Origin: Qingrenia yutianensis
GTDB lineage: Bacteria > Bacillota > Clostridia > UMGS1810
NCBI RefSeq assembly: GCF_014385105.1
Contig: NZ_JACRTE010000001.1
Span: forward strand, 62,001 to 126,000
Direction: 5' to 3'
Length of the DNA: 64,000 bases
Shown here: positions 43,032 through 51,118 of the stretch, piece after piece
How positions within the stretch are numbered: the first letter of the stretch is position 1
Layout of the letters: each line of letters starts with the position of its first letter
Position numbers and translations under genes: made by a program
The notes under the pieces: model-generated
What the model saw: only the letters and a program-made list of their open reading frames with translations
The model's database searches: none
Told to the model about the DNA's origin: nothing

Positions 43032-44423
43032 TTAAAATTTTAATTTTTCTTCAATGTATGCCGCAACGTCCTCAATTTTAACGGACACCTGCTCCATTGT
43101 GTCACGGTCGCGGACTGTAACCATTCCCGTTTCTTCCGTTTCAAAATCGTATGTTACGCAGAACGGAGTTCCGATTTCGTCCTGACGGCGGTATCTTTTA
43201 CCGATGCTCGACGCATCGTCAAAATCGCACGCGAAGTGTTTTGAAAGCTCATCGCGGAGCGCTTCAGCTTTTTCCGAAAGCTTTTTGGAAAGCGGAAGAA
43301 CTGCGGCTTTAAACGGTGCAAGTGCAGGGTGGAAGTGCATAACAATTCTTGTATCTGTGTCCGAAATTTTTTCTTCGTCGTATGCTTCAACCAGGAACGC
43401 AAGCGCAACTCTGTCCGCGCCGAGCGACGGTTCGATGCAGTAGGGGATATAATGCTCGTTTGTGGTCTGGTCGAAATATTCGAGGTTTTCGCCCGAGTGG
43501 TTCATATGCTGTTTTAAGTCGAAATCTGTTCTGTCGGCAATTCCCCAAAGCTCGCCCCAGCCGAACGGGAACATAAACTCAATGTCGGTTGTAGCGTTGC
43601 TGTAATGCGAAAGTTCTTCTTTTTCGTGGTCGCGCATTTTGATGTTTTCTTCTTTTATGCCGAGTGACAAAAGAAAGTTTTTGCAGTATTCTTTCCAATA
43701 TGCAAACCATTTTAAATCCTCGCCGGGCTGACAGAAAAATTCAAGCTCCATCTGCTCAAACTCTCTTGTCCTGAAGACAAAGTTGCCCGGTGTGATTTCG
43801 TTTCTGAAGGATTTACCTATCTGACCGATACCGAAAGGAATTTTCTTTCTTGTGGTTCTCTGAACGTTTTTAAAGTTTACAAAAATACCCTGTGCGGTTT
43901 CGGGACGGAGATAAAGCTCTGATTTTGAGTCCTCCGTAACGCCCTGGAAGGTTTTAAACATAAGGTTGAATTTGCGGATTTCGGTGTAATTTACTTTTCC
44001 GCACTTGGGGCAGGCGATTTTATTATCAACGATAAAATCGTACATTTTCTGGTTGTCCCAGCCGTCAACAACAACGGTTTCGCCCTTGTCGTGGAAATAA
44101 TCTTCAATAAGCTTGTCGGCACGGTAGCGCGCTTTGCACTCCTTGCAGTCCATAAGGGGATCTGAAAATCCGCCTACGTGACCCGACGCAACCCAGGTTT
44201 GAGGGTTCATCAAAATAGCCGCGTCAAGACCTACATTATATTTTGATTCGGTGATAAATTTTTTCCACCACGCCTTTTTTACGTTGTTTTTAAATTCAAC
44301 GCCGAGCGGGCCGTAATCCCACGCGTTTGCAAGACCGCCGTAAATTTCGGATCCTGGATAAACGAAACCTCTCGTTTTGCAAAGGCTGACGATTTTTTCC
44401 ATTGTTTTTTCGGTATTCTTCAT
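43032..44423 (-). CDS. glyQS: Glycyl-tRNA synthetase (single-chain type)
   Basis: A 463-residue class II synthetase of the alpha2 (eukaryote/archaeal-like) type used by many Firmicutes. It opens VSLCKTRGFVYPGSEIYGG. A zinc-like CxxC...CPKCGK unit is present (DCKECKARYR; CPKCGKVNY). Motif 2 is GKSFRNEITPGNFVFRTREF near residue 207, motif 3 EPSLGADRVALAFL near 322, and the C-terminal anticodon-binding domain follows. It charges tRNA-Gly. AAGGAAAGGATTTTAAA precedes the ATG. The 60-base leader is too short for a T-box. Confidence 0.97.
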   Translation of the reverse strand: MKNTEKTMEKIVSLCKTRGFVYPGSEIYGGLANAWDYGPLGVEFKNNVKKAWWKKFITESKYNVGLDAAILMNPQTWVASGHVGGFSDPLMDCKECKARYRADKLIEDYFHDKGETVVVDGWDNQKMYDFIVDNKIACPKCGKVNYTEIRKFNLMFKTFQGVTEDSKSELYLRPETAQGIFVNFKNVQRTTRKKIPFGIGQIGKSFRNEITPGNFVFRTREFEQMELEFFCQPGEDLKWFAYWKEYCKNFLLSLGIKEENIKMRDHEKEELSHYSNATTDIEFMFPFGWGELWGIADRTDFDLKQHMNHSGENLEYFDQTTNEHYIPYCIEPSLGADRVALAFLVEAYDEEKISDTDTRIVMHFHPALAPFKAAVLPLSKKLSEKAEALRDELSKHFACDFDDASSIGKRYRRQDEIGTPFCVTYDFETEETGMVTVRDRDTMEQVSVKIEDVAAYIEEKLKF

Positions 44424-44490
44424 TTTAAAATCCTTTCCTTACAAAATATGTAAACTTATATTTATTTTACAAAAAGAATATACATATACT

Positions 44491-44519
44491 AGTTTATCTA
44501 AATATTTGCGATTTGTCAA
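44491..44519 (-). promoter_or_regulatory. Sigma-A promoter of glyQS
   Basis: Minus strand TTGACA (44514-44519) and TAAACT (44491-44496), spacer 17 bp. Confidence 0.75.
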
Positions 44520-44557
44520 GGAAAATCGGACTTTTTGGCAAACTTTTGGGGGTATTT

Positions 44558-45601
44558 ATGAAAAATAATGTTTTAAAATGTTCTTTTTTGCTTTCCTGCA
44601 CGTTTTTAGGCGCAGTAATCGGCGCAGGATTTGCGTCGGGCAGGGAAATTGCGGAGTTTTTTCTGCCGTTCGGAAAATGGGGGATTTTGGGGCTGTTTAC
44701 GGCGTGCTTTGTGCTTGCATTCTGTTTTTATGCCGTAACAAAAACGGTTGCGGAAAACAGCATAAAAAATACATACGAATATCTTGAATACATAGCAAAT
44801 CCGTTTTTTGCAAAAATTATTTATGTTTTTATATATGCTTTTTCGTTTGTGCTTTTGTGTGCAATGACGGCAGGAAGCGGTGCGCTTTTTAAACAGATGT
44901 TCTCTCTGCCGTATATTTTCGGGTCGGCGCTGATGTGCACTGTGTGCGGTGTAATTTTCTACCGCAACATTTACGGAATTTTAAATGCAAACGCGTATCT
45001 TGCGCCGATGATGATTTTCGGAATTATTTATATAGGAATTATTTCGCTTTTGGACACACATGAGGCTTTTTCTGATTTTGGCGGTATCGCACAGCTTTTT
45101 GTTTCGTCGCTTGTGTACGCAAGCTACAATTCGGTCGGTATAATCTGCGTTTTCTGCGAAATGGGGGATATGCTTAAAAATAGGCGGACGCCTCTTTTGT
45201 CGGCGGTTATGTCGGGAATTATGCTTTTTGCCGTAAGCATTGTTTTATTTCTTGTTTTACTAAAATTCAAAGACGACGCGTTAACGCTCGAACTTCCGCT
45301 TTTGAAAATTGCCGGGAATGCGAGCCTGTTTTATACCGTGCTGATGTTTTTTGCAATGCTCACAACCGCGGTGTCGTCGCTTTTTTCACTTATAAAATTT
45401 TGCTCAAACTCGTTTTGTGCTGAAAAAAATACAGCGGTTTACATATGCGCCTTTGCTTTTCTGTGTTCGCTTATGGGATTTTCCGAAATGGTGTCAAAAG
45501 TTTATCCTGTTTTCGGTTATATCGGGTTGTTTTTGATTGTGTATTCGGGGGTAAAATTTGTGCTTGACAGATGCAATAAAAAATCAAAAAGTTTAAAATA
45601 A
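44558..45601 (+). CDS. YkvI-type integral membrane protein (LeuT-fold-like transporter)
   Basis: A 347-residue protein with about ten membrane segments and almost no soluble loops. The first segment carries GAVIGAGFASGREIAEFF, the unwound-helix glycine pattern of APC/LeuT-fold transporters and the hallmark of the YkvI family. Function is not established; small-solute transport is a reasonable guess. ATG 44558 (MKNNVLK) is chosen after a GGGGG run; the frame stays open to 44513. It has no operon partner: glyQS is divergent and tRNA genes follow 112 bases later. Confidence 0.8.
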   Translation: MKNNVLKCSFLLSCTFLGAVIGAGFASGREIAEFFLPFGKWGILGLFTACFVLAFCFYAVTKTVAENSIKNTYEYLEYIANPFFAKIIYVFIYAFSFVLLCAMTAGSGALFKQMFSLPYIFGSALMCTVCGVIFYRNIYGILNANAYLAPMMIFGIIYIGIISLLDTHEAFSDFGGIAQLFVSSLVYASYNSVGIICVFCEMGDMLKNRRTPLLSAVMSGIMLFAVSIVLFLVLLKFKDDALTLELPLLKIAGNASLFYTVLMFFAMLTTAVSSLFSLIKFCSNSFCAEKNTAVYICAFAFLCSLMGFSEMVSKVYPVFGYIGLFLIVYSGVKFVLDRCNKKSKSLK

Positions 45602-45665
45602 TGAGAAAAAGTGCGAAATACGAAGAAAATAGACAAAATATGCCGATAATTTAAAAATAACGCCG

Positions 45666-45694
45666 TTGCTCATATCGGAGATTTATAATAAAAT
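45666..45694 (+). promoter_or_regulatory. Candidate promoter of tRNA-Pro
   Basis: TTGCTC (45666-45671) and TAAAAT (45689-45694), spacer 17 bp, 20 bases before the tRNA. Confidence 0.45.
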
Positions 45695-45713
45695 GTAATA
45701 GTTGCATTTGCGA

Positions 45714-45790
45714 CGGGGTTTAGCGCAGTTTGGTAGCGCACTTGGTTTGGGACCAAGGGGCCGGGGGTTCGAATCCCTTAACCCCGACCA
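45714..45790 (+). tRNA. tRNA-Pro (anticodon TGG)
   Basis: Complete cloverleaf with 7-bp acceptor CGGGGTT/AACCCCG, D-arm GCGCAGTTTGGTAGCGC, anticodon stem CTTGG/CCAAG with loop TTTGGGA, T-loop TTCGAAT and encoded CCA. Confidence 0.95.
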
Positions 45791-45917
45791 AAGCGAAAAT
45801 CCGTTGCAGGCGCAGTCGGATTTTCGCACGGTTTATCCGTCATTTTTTCGGATTTTCGTGTAAAACAGGAGATTTTAAAGAAAAATAAAAATTTTTTAAA
45901 GAAATTGAAAATTTTTC

Positions 45918-45946
45918 TTGACAAGCTATGATGCTTATGTTATAAT
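45918..45946 (+). promoter_or_regulatory. Consensus sigma-A promoter of the Val-Thr-Tyr tRNA cluster
   Basis: TTGACA (45918-45923) and TATAAT (45941-45946), spacer 17 bp: an exact consensus, as expected for stable RNA. Confidence 0.9.
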
Positions 45947-45962
45947 AACTCTTGTGTTGTTC

Positions 45963-46038
45963 GGGTGGTTAGCTCAGCTGGGAGAGCGTCTGCCTTACAA
46001 GCAGAGGGTCACAGGTTCGAGCCCTGTACCGCCCACCA
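45963..46038 (+). tRNA. tRNA-Val (anticodon TAC)
   Basis: Acceptor GGGTGGT/ACCGCCC, anticodon stem TCTGC/GCAGA with loop CTTACAA, T-loop TTCGAGC, encoded CCA. Confidence 0.95.
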
Positions 46039-46060
46039 ACTTCACTTTAAAACTTAATAT

Positions 46061-46136
46061 GCTGGTGTAGCTCAATTGGTAGAGCAGCTGATTTGTAATC
46101 AGCAGGTCGCGGGTTCGAGTCCCATCACCAGCTCCA
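46061..46136 (+). tRNA. tRNA-Thr (anticodon TGT)
   Basis: Acceptor GCTGGTG/CACCAGC, anticodon stem GCTGA/TCAGC with loop TTTGTAA, T-loop TTCGAGT, encoded CCA. Confidence 0.95.
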
Positions 46137-46139
46137 TAT

Positions 46140-46224
46140 GGGGAGGTTCCCGAGTGGCCAAAGGGGGCAGACTGTAAATCTGTTGCGTCTCGCTTCGATG
46201 GTTCGAATCCATCCCTCCCCACCA
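46140..46224 (+). tRNA. tRNA-Tyr (anticodon GTA)
   Basis: 85 bases with a long variable arm (class II). Acceptor GGGGAGG/CCTCCCC, anticodon loop CTGTAAA, T-loop TTCGAAT, encoded CCA. It starts 3 bases after tRNA-Thr. Confidence 0.95.
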
Positions 46225-46338
46225 CCAAGGCTTTGTGATTGACGGTAACGTTGGTTGCAGAGTTTTTTTTCGTCCGAAAAACGCGCTGATGTCATATTGT
46301 GACTTTTTTATTTGAAAATATTTTTAAAAATACAAAAT

Positions 46339-46370
46339 AAGTCCTCCGAAAAATCGGAGGACTTAAAAAA
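46339..46370. terminator. Bidirectional terminator, tRNA cluster / epimerase
   Basis: 11-bp perfect stem (46339-46349 with 46354-46364), loop AAAA. It can serve the epimerase gene on the minus strand. Confidence 0.8.
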
Positions 46371-46371
46371 T

Positions 46372-47226
46372 TTATTTTTCAAACGTAATTGTGTGAAGAT
46401 TTGTTTTTGTTTCATTCGGCGTAAGCTTTGTTATGCAGAATTTCTTTGTAAAGTCGTAATCGCTTGCTTCGTCGTCGGGAGCAGATGACCACGGCTCTAT
46501 GCAAATGTAGGGCGCGCCGGGTTTTGTCCAAAGCATAAGGCAGTTAAAACCTGCAAATTCAACTTTAATTTTTCTCGTTCCGTTTCTGTGAACGAGTGTA
46601 ACGCTGTTTGATTTAACGTTTTTGAAAACAAGCGCGTCAACTGCAAAATAATCGTATTTAAGCGGTAAAACGTTTGTATTTTCAATAATCGGCACATATT
46701 CGTCCGCCAAAAGATTGCCGTGCAAAACCTGGCTTTTGAGCGTTTCATTTTCCTCAAAAACAACATCGTAATTTTCAATGCCGTCCTCGCAGAGATATCC
46801 CTCGTGACCGCCGATGCCGTAATACATATCAACGTCCGATTTGTTTGTGACGTCATACTTTACCGAAAGCGTTTTTCCGCTTAATGTGTAGATAACCCTC
46901 AATTCAAACTCAAACGGATACTGTTTTCTTGTTTCGTTGGTTGCTGTGAGAAGAAAAACCGCCTCTGTTTTGCTTGCTTTTTCAACGTCAAACGTCATAA
47001 AACGCGCAAAACCGTGTTTTGCAAGCGTGTATTCCTTGCCGTGAACGAAATATTTGTCATCTTTCAATCCGCCGCAGATAGGGAATACCAGCGGTGCGTG
47101 CATACCCCAAACGTTCGGGTCTGCCGTCCACATATATTCATTTCCGTCAGTGTCTTTTACACTGTGTATTTCCGCGCCCGTTTCGCTGATGTCAACGGTG
47201 AGAAATTCGTTTTTAAGTTCTACCAT
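46372..47226 (-). CDS. Aldose 1-epimerase-like (galactose mutarotase) protein
   Basis: A 284-residue beta-sandwich protein of the mutarotase superfamily, closest to the LacX/YeaD-like branch. It has MWTADPNVWGMHAPLVFPICGGL at residues 30-53, LAKHGFARF near 70 (catalytic-type His), YYGIGGHEGYL near 133 (second His) and ICIEPWSSAPD near 249 (catalytic-type Glu). It interconverts sugar anomers or a sugar phosphate; the substrate is unknown. ATG 47226 follows AAGGAGATTTTACAA. The open frame upstream of that has no binding site. Confidence 0.88.
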   Translation of the reverse strand: MVELKNEFLTVDISETGAEIHSVKDTDGNEYMWTADPNVWGMHAPLVFPICGGLKDDKYFVHGKEYTLAKHGFARFMTFDVEKASKTEAVFLLTATNETRKQYPFEFELRVIYTLSGKTLSVKYDVTNKSDVDMYYGIGGHEGYLCEDGIENYDVVFEENETLKSQVLHGNLLADEYVPIIENTNVLPLKYDYFAVDALVFKNVKSNSVTLVHRNGTRKIKVEFAGFNCLMLWTKPGAPYICIEPWSSAPDDEASDYDFTKKFCITKLTPNETKTNLHTITFEK

Positions 47227-47289
47227 TTGTAAAATCTCCTTAAAATCAGTTTTGTTTATTTTACCACATATGAAAAATTTTTTCAAGTA

Positions 47290-47324
47290 AAAAAAGGATA
47301 CTTTCCGCAGAAATATCCTTTTTT
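47290..47324 (-). terminator. Terminator of the gerM-like gene
   Basis: 11-bp stem (47290-47300 with 47314-47324), 13-base loop; A run on the plus strand gives a T run for minus-strand transcripts. Confidence 0.7.
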
Positions 47325-47330
47325 GCAACA

Positions 47331-48242
47331 TTATTTTGAAATTATACTTGCGTCGCGTTCAAACGGCTCATTGAATACCATATGTTTAAACACTTCAAGC
47401 TTGTTTCCGTCTACCAAAAACTGAACCTTTTGAATATGTTCAAGCTCGGTGAGGGAGTTTACGATTGAATAAACCGTCATATATTCACCGGCTGAGCCGC
47501 CGCTGTGCTTTGAAACAAATTCCTGCGAGAAATTCACAAAACATATGCCGTCTTTTGTTTCAACCGACAAAAGTTTTGTGCCGTCGGGAATGGTTGAGCG
47601 CAGAGATTTATCTGTCGGACCTTTCATAAGCTCGGTTATTACCGTTTTTTCAATGCTGTTGTCCGCAACCGCCGCGGTGCGCGCCTCGGGAACGAGAAAC
47701 ATTGCCGCATCATCCGAGAAATAAAGCGTCACGGTTTCGTATTTCGTGGTGTTCTGCGTAGGTGTGGTAACAAGGCTGTCCTTTGAAATTTCGCCCACCT
47801 TGTCGCCGTTTGCGCCGAGAAGTTCAACACCGTTTACGAAAATTTTGATTTTGTTTATTCCGTCAATTTCAAAGAGCGTTTTCGCAACCGAATGACGCGC
47901 CAGAAGTTCGTCGGACGGTGCAAGAGTGTTGTATTCGGCAGAGAAATCAAGCGTAACAACGCCGTTTGACTCGTCAAGGCTCAAAAGCTTTGTTCCGTCG
48001 GGAATAACGCGTACCAAAGGTGAATCGGCCGGTCCTTTCAAAAGTTCGTTTATAAGGCTTTCCAAAAACTTTTTATCCGTGCCGATATTGCCGTCGTAGG
48101 CGCGTTCCTCGCTTTTTAATTCCGTTTTTTCCGTATTCGCGAAGTAAAGCTTAATTGTGCTTTTTTTGCTTTTTCCGCACCCGAAAAGCGCGGTGATTAT
48201 TATAATAAAAATTATACCTGCTAACCAAATATTCTTTTTCAC
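47331..48242 (-). CDS. GerM-type spore lipoprotein with two GerMN domains
   Basis: A 303-residue protein with an N-terminal membrane segment followed by the lipobox LFGC (Cys near residue 22), so it is a predicted lipoprotein. Two GerMN repeats follow. Repeat 1 has LINELLKGPADSPLVRVIPDGTKL, repeat 2 has VITELMKGPTDKSLRSTIPDGTKL; each continues with a VxLDFS/VNFSQEF strand. GerM of Bacillus is involved in engulfment-stage channel assembly and germination. The order of two GerMN domains after a lipobox fits that family. Nothing suggests an operon with its neighbours. Confidence 0.88.
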   Translation of the reverse strand: MKKNIWLAGIIFIIIITALFGCGKSKKSTIKLYFANTEKTELKSEERAYDGNIGTDKKFLESLINELLKGPADSPLVRVIPDGTKLLSLDESNGVVTLDFSAEYNTLAPSDELLARHSVAKTLFEIDGINKIKIFVNGVELLGANGDKVGEISKDSLVTTPTQNTTKYETVTLYFSDDAAMFLVPEARTAAVADNSIEKTVITELMKGPTDKSLRSTIPDGTKLLSVETKDGICFVNFSQEFVSKHSGGSAGEYMTVYSIVNSLTELEHIQKVQFLVDGNKLEVFKHMVFNEPFERDASIISK

Positions 48243-48355
48243 ATTAACCCTCCGTTTCTTAAAAATACGAAACGTATGTTTTACTTAATGATATTACTTC
48301 AAGCTTATCATACTATAAAATCTTTACAAAACAATGAACATATGTTACAAATGTG

Positions 48356-49837
48356 TTAATTTTCGGTGAAAAGGGGTATAGACACTGTAAATGTACTGCC
48401 TTCGTCGAGCTTGCTGTCAACGCTGATTGTACCGCCTATCATCTCGATGCTTTCAAGCGCAATGGCAAGTCCGAGCCCCGTTCCGCCTGTTTCGCGTGCG
48501 CGTGCCTTGTCAACGCGGTAAAATCTGTCGAATATTTTTTCACATTCTTCCTCGCTTATGCCTATTCCCGTATCTTTAACCGCAATAAGCGCGTTGCCGT
48601 CCTGTTTTGTAATGCCGATTATAACTTTTCCGCCGTCGGGCGTATACTTTATTGCATTGTCTATTATATTATAAATGCCCTGCCATAATTTGTCGTTATC
48701 TGCCATAATGTAAAGACTTTCACAGTACGAACAGTTAATTTCAATATTTTTCGCCTCGGCGAGAGGGGAGAGATTTTTAACAATATCCATAACCACCTCG
48801 CGCACGTCGATAAATTCAAAATCGAGGTTGATGTTTTCGGCTTTAACATTGTCGAGCTTTGTAAGATACAAAAGCTTTTCGATAATTCTGTTCAGCCTGT
48901 CGACTTCGGTGTTCATATCGTTTAAAAATTCGCGCACATATTTCATATCAATGTCGGAATTTTGCGCGATAGAGTCGCTCATAAGCTTGATTGAGCTTAA
49001 CGGGGTTCTCAATTCGTGCGATGCGCTGGACACAAAATCAACTCTTTTTTGCTCAAGCATAACGAGTTTGTCGCTCATTGTGTTGAACGCTTCGCCGAGC
49101 CGTGCAACCTCGTCGTGACCTTTAATTTCAAGCCTTTCGTCCAAAACGCCGTCGCTCATTTCGGTGATTTTTTCGGTGAAATCAACAATCCTTTTGGTGA
49201 GAAGGTTTGCAACGATAAAAATAAACAAGCCGATTATAAATGTGATTACCACAAAAACAATAATTATGTCTTTTGTAAGCGGAGATATGATTTTCTCCTG
49301 AATATCGGTTGTGTAGCGCACGTTAACCGCGCCGAGGGGAGCGTTTTTGTTAATCGGAACGGCAACGTCGATAAGACTTTTTCCGTCTTCGTTTTCAACT
49401 ATTTCGCCGCCCTCCTTGCCCTGGAGCGCGCTCATAACGCTTTTTGTGCTTTGCACCGTGATTTCACTGCCGCCGGGGTTGAACGAGTCGAACATAACCT
49501 CAGCCTGGTTGTTAAGTATGATAACGCGCGTTTCTTTCGGAATACGCAGTGTTTCGGACAAAAACAAGTCAAATCCCGGTGCAACCTGTTTCTGATCGGG
49601 CGAAATGTAGTTTCTCTCTGCAATAAGGCTTGCAATCATATTCGCTGTTGCGGTGGCATTCACCTGTTCGTTTTTGTTAAGATAGGTGCTTATCGAATTG
49701 ATTATGTAGTAGCTGAAAATAAAAAGCGTTAAAAACATAATCAAAAAATACGTCGGCACAAGCTTGCTTGTTATTGTGTCGAATTTTATTAAAAACGACT
49801 TGATTTTTCCTGTTTTTTTTTCTTTTTTTACGGGCAT
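48356..49837 (-). CDS. Sensor histidine kinase (HAMP, HisKA, HATPase)
   Basis: A 493-residue kinase. Membrane segments near residues 28-48 and 195-218 bracket an extracellular sensor of about 145 residues. A HAMP linker follows (LLTKRIVDFTEKITEMSDG). The phosphoacceptor is in SSASHELRTPLSSIKL near residue 275. The ATPase N box is IYNIIDNAIKYTP, the G1 box VKDTGIGISEEE, and G2 is GGTGLGLAIA. It resembles PhoR/WalK-type kinases. Start choice is unsure: GTG 49891 overlaps the regulator gene, ATG 49837 is internal; neither has a strong binding site. It is cotranscribed with the response regulator before it. Confidence 0.92.
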   Translation of the reverse strand: MPVKKEKKTGKIKSFLIKFDTITSKLVPTYFLIMFLTLFIFSYYIINSISTYLNKNEQVNATATANMIASLIAERNYISPDQKQVAPGFDLFLSETLRIPKETRVIILNNQAEVMFDSFNPGGSEITVQSTKSVMSALQGKEGGEIVENEDGKSLIDVAVPINKNAPLGAVNVRYTTDIQEKIISPLTKDIIIVFVVITFIIGLFIFIVANLLTKRIVDFTEKITEMSDGVLDERLEIKGHDEVARLGEAFNTMSDKLVMLEQKRVDFVSSASHELRTPLSSIKLMSDSIAQNSDIDMKYVREFLNDMNTEVDRLNRIIEKLLYLTKLDNVKAENINLDFEFIDVREVVMDIVKNLSPLAEAKNIEINCSYCESLYIMADNDKLWQGIYNIIDNAIKYTPDGGKVIIGITKQDGNALIAVKDTGIGISEEECEKIFDRFYRVDKARARETGGTGLGLAIALESIEMIGGTISVDSKLDEGSTFTVSIPLFTEN

Positions 49838-49865
49838 TTCGTCGTTTTCTTCTTTTTTTGAAAAA

Positions 49866-50540
49866 TTAAGATTTAAAATAATATCCGGCACCCCATTTCG
49901 TCATAATGTATTTCGGTTCTGCGCTGTTCGGCTCGATTTTCTCGCGCAGACGTCTTATGTGAACGTCCACCGTGCGCGCGTCACCGGGGTAGTCGTAGCC
50001 CCAAATAAGGTCAAGCAGATTGTCACGGCTGTAAACCTTTTCGGGGTTTGACAAAAACAAATCCATAAGGTCAAATTCCTTTGAGGTGAGGTCTATGCTC
50101 GAACCGTTGATAATGATTTTGCGCTGGTTGTAGTCAAGCGTAATGCTTCCGTACGAAATTTTTGATTTGTCAACGCTTACCGGTGCGGTACGGCGCAAAA
50201 TTGCTTTAACCCTCGCTTTAAGTTCAAGAATGTTAAACGGCTTTGTGATGTAATCGTCCGCGCCGTATTCAAGACCCATAATTTTGTCCATATCTTCAGC
50301 CTTTGCAGTGAGCATAATTATAGGCACGGCAGAAAATTCGCGCACCTTTTGGCACACGGTTATGCCGTCGATTTTCGGAAGCATAAGGTCGAGAATTATA
50401 AGGTCTATGCTCTTGTCGTGCGCAAGCTTTAATGCCTCCTCGCCGTCATATGCCGCCTCTATTGTGTATCCGTCTTGTTCAAAGTTGAATTTCATTCCTT
50501 TTACAAGCAGTTTCTCGTCGTCAACTATAAGTATTTTCAT
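49866..50540 (-). CDS. Response regulator, OmpR/PhoB family
   Basis: A 224-residue regulator. The receiver domain has the acidic pair in VDDEK, the phosphoacceptor Asp in LIILDLMLPKIDG near residue 52, Thr in MLTAKAE and Lys in ITKPFN near 102. The C-terminal winged helix includes LTSKEFDLMDLFLSNPEKVYSR and ends RTVDVHIRRLREKI and GAGYYF. It is the partner of the kinase encoded directly after. The targets are unknown; the pair is of the PhoP/WalR type. ATG 50540 follows AAGGGGATCATTAA. Confidence 0.95.
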   Translation of the reverse strand: MKILIVDDEKLLVKGMKFNFEQDGYTIEAAYDGEEALKLAHDKSIDLIILDLMLPKIDGITVCQKVREFSAVPIIMLTAKAEDMDKIMGLEYGADDYITKPFNILELKARVKAILRRTAPVSVDKSKISYGSITLDYNQRKIIINGSSIDLTSKEFDLMDLFLSNPEKVYSRDNLLDLIWGYDYPGDARTVDVHIRRLREKIEPNSAEPKYIMTKWGAGYYFKS

Positions 50541-50583
50541 TTAATGATCCCCTTGCAGAATTTATATATAAATATACAATTTT

Positions 50584-50612
50584 ATTCTATCATATGTTTT
50601 TGATAAACGCAA
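50584..50612 (-). promoter_or_regulatory. Sigma-A promoter of the two-component operon
   Basis: Minus strand TTGCGT (50607-50612) and TAGAAT (50584-50589), spacer 17 bp. Confidence 0.55.
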
Positions 50613-50623
50613 GAAAAAAATAA

Positions 50624-50658
50624 AAATCCTGCCTTGATAAAAGTTCAAAGCAGGATTT
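50624..50658 (-). terminator. Terminator after nifU
   Basis: Stem 50624-50637 with 50645-50658 (one mismatch), 7-base loop; A run on the plus strand gives the T run for minus-strand nifU transcripts. Confidence 0.75.
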
Positions 50659-50669
50659 AAAATTATTTA

Positions 50670-51116
50670 TTATTCGTGATGATGTTCGTCGTGGCCGCCG
50701 CAGCTTGAACAGCATCCGTCACAGCCTTTTTTAACTTTTTTGTCAATTCCGGCGTTGTCGTAATAGTTCTGTATTGCCGCGCCGATTGCCTCCTCGGCAA
50801 GAACGGAGCAGTGAACCTTTACGGGCGGAAGTCCGTCGAGAGCCTCCATAACGGCTTTGTTTGTAAGCTTTAATGCGTCGTCGACGCTTTTGCCTTTAAC
50901 AAGTTCTGTTGCCATACTGCTTGTTGCAACCGCCGCACCGCAGCCGAATGTTTTGAATTTAACGTCTTTAATAATGTTATCCTCAATACGCATTGAAATT
51001 TTCATTATATCTCCGCATTTTGCGTTGCCGACCTGACCTACCGCGTTTGCGTTTTCAACCTCGCCGACATTTCGCGGATTTGAGAAATGGTCTAAAACTT
51101 TTTCACTGTACATCAT
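50670..51116 (-). CDS. nifU: Fe-S cluster scaffold protein NifU/IscU type
   Basis: A 148-residue scaffold. The three cluster-binding cysteines are in GNAKCGDIM near residue 35, FKTFGCGAAVATSS near 59 and PPVKVHCSVLAEEA near 103. The aspartate after the first Cys, which eases cluster release, is present. An extra C-terminal tail, KKGCDGCCSSCGGHDEHHHE, has four Cys and four His and may bind metal. It builds Fe-S clusters with sulfur from NifS, encoded just upstream. ATG 51116 follows AAGGGAG by 9 bases; TTG 51122 and ATG 51113 are alternatives. It practically abuts nifS. Confidence 0.95.
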   Translation of the reverse strand: MMYSEKVLDHFSNPRNVGEVENANAVGQVGNAKCGDIMKISMRIEDNIIKDVKFKTFGCGAAVATSSMATELVKGKSVDDALKLTNKAVMEALDGLPPVKVHCSVLAEEAIGAAIQNYYDNAGIDKKVKKGCDGCCSSCGGHDEHHHE

Positions 51117-51118
51117 AA

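Noticed and set aside
44424..44490. T-box riboswitch in the glyQS leader
   Set aside because: The leader from the promoter is only about 60 bases, too short, and no TGGN-type antiterminator bulge or terminator is seen.
45995..46228. 77-aa reading frame across the tRNA cluster, minus strand
   Set aside because: It is the antisense of three tRNA genes, a known source of spurious hypothetical proteins.
46225..46338. Additional tRNA or small gene after tRNA-Tyr
   Set aside because: No cloverleaf or supported start; only AT-rich sequence before the terminator.
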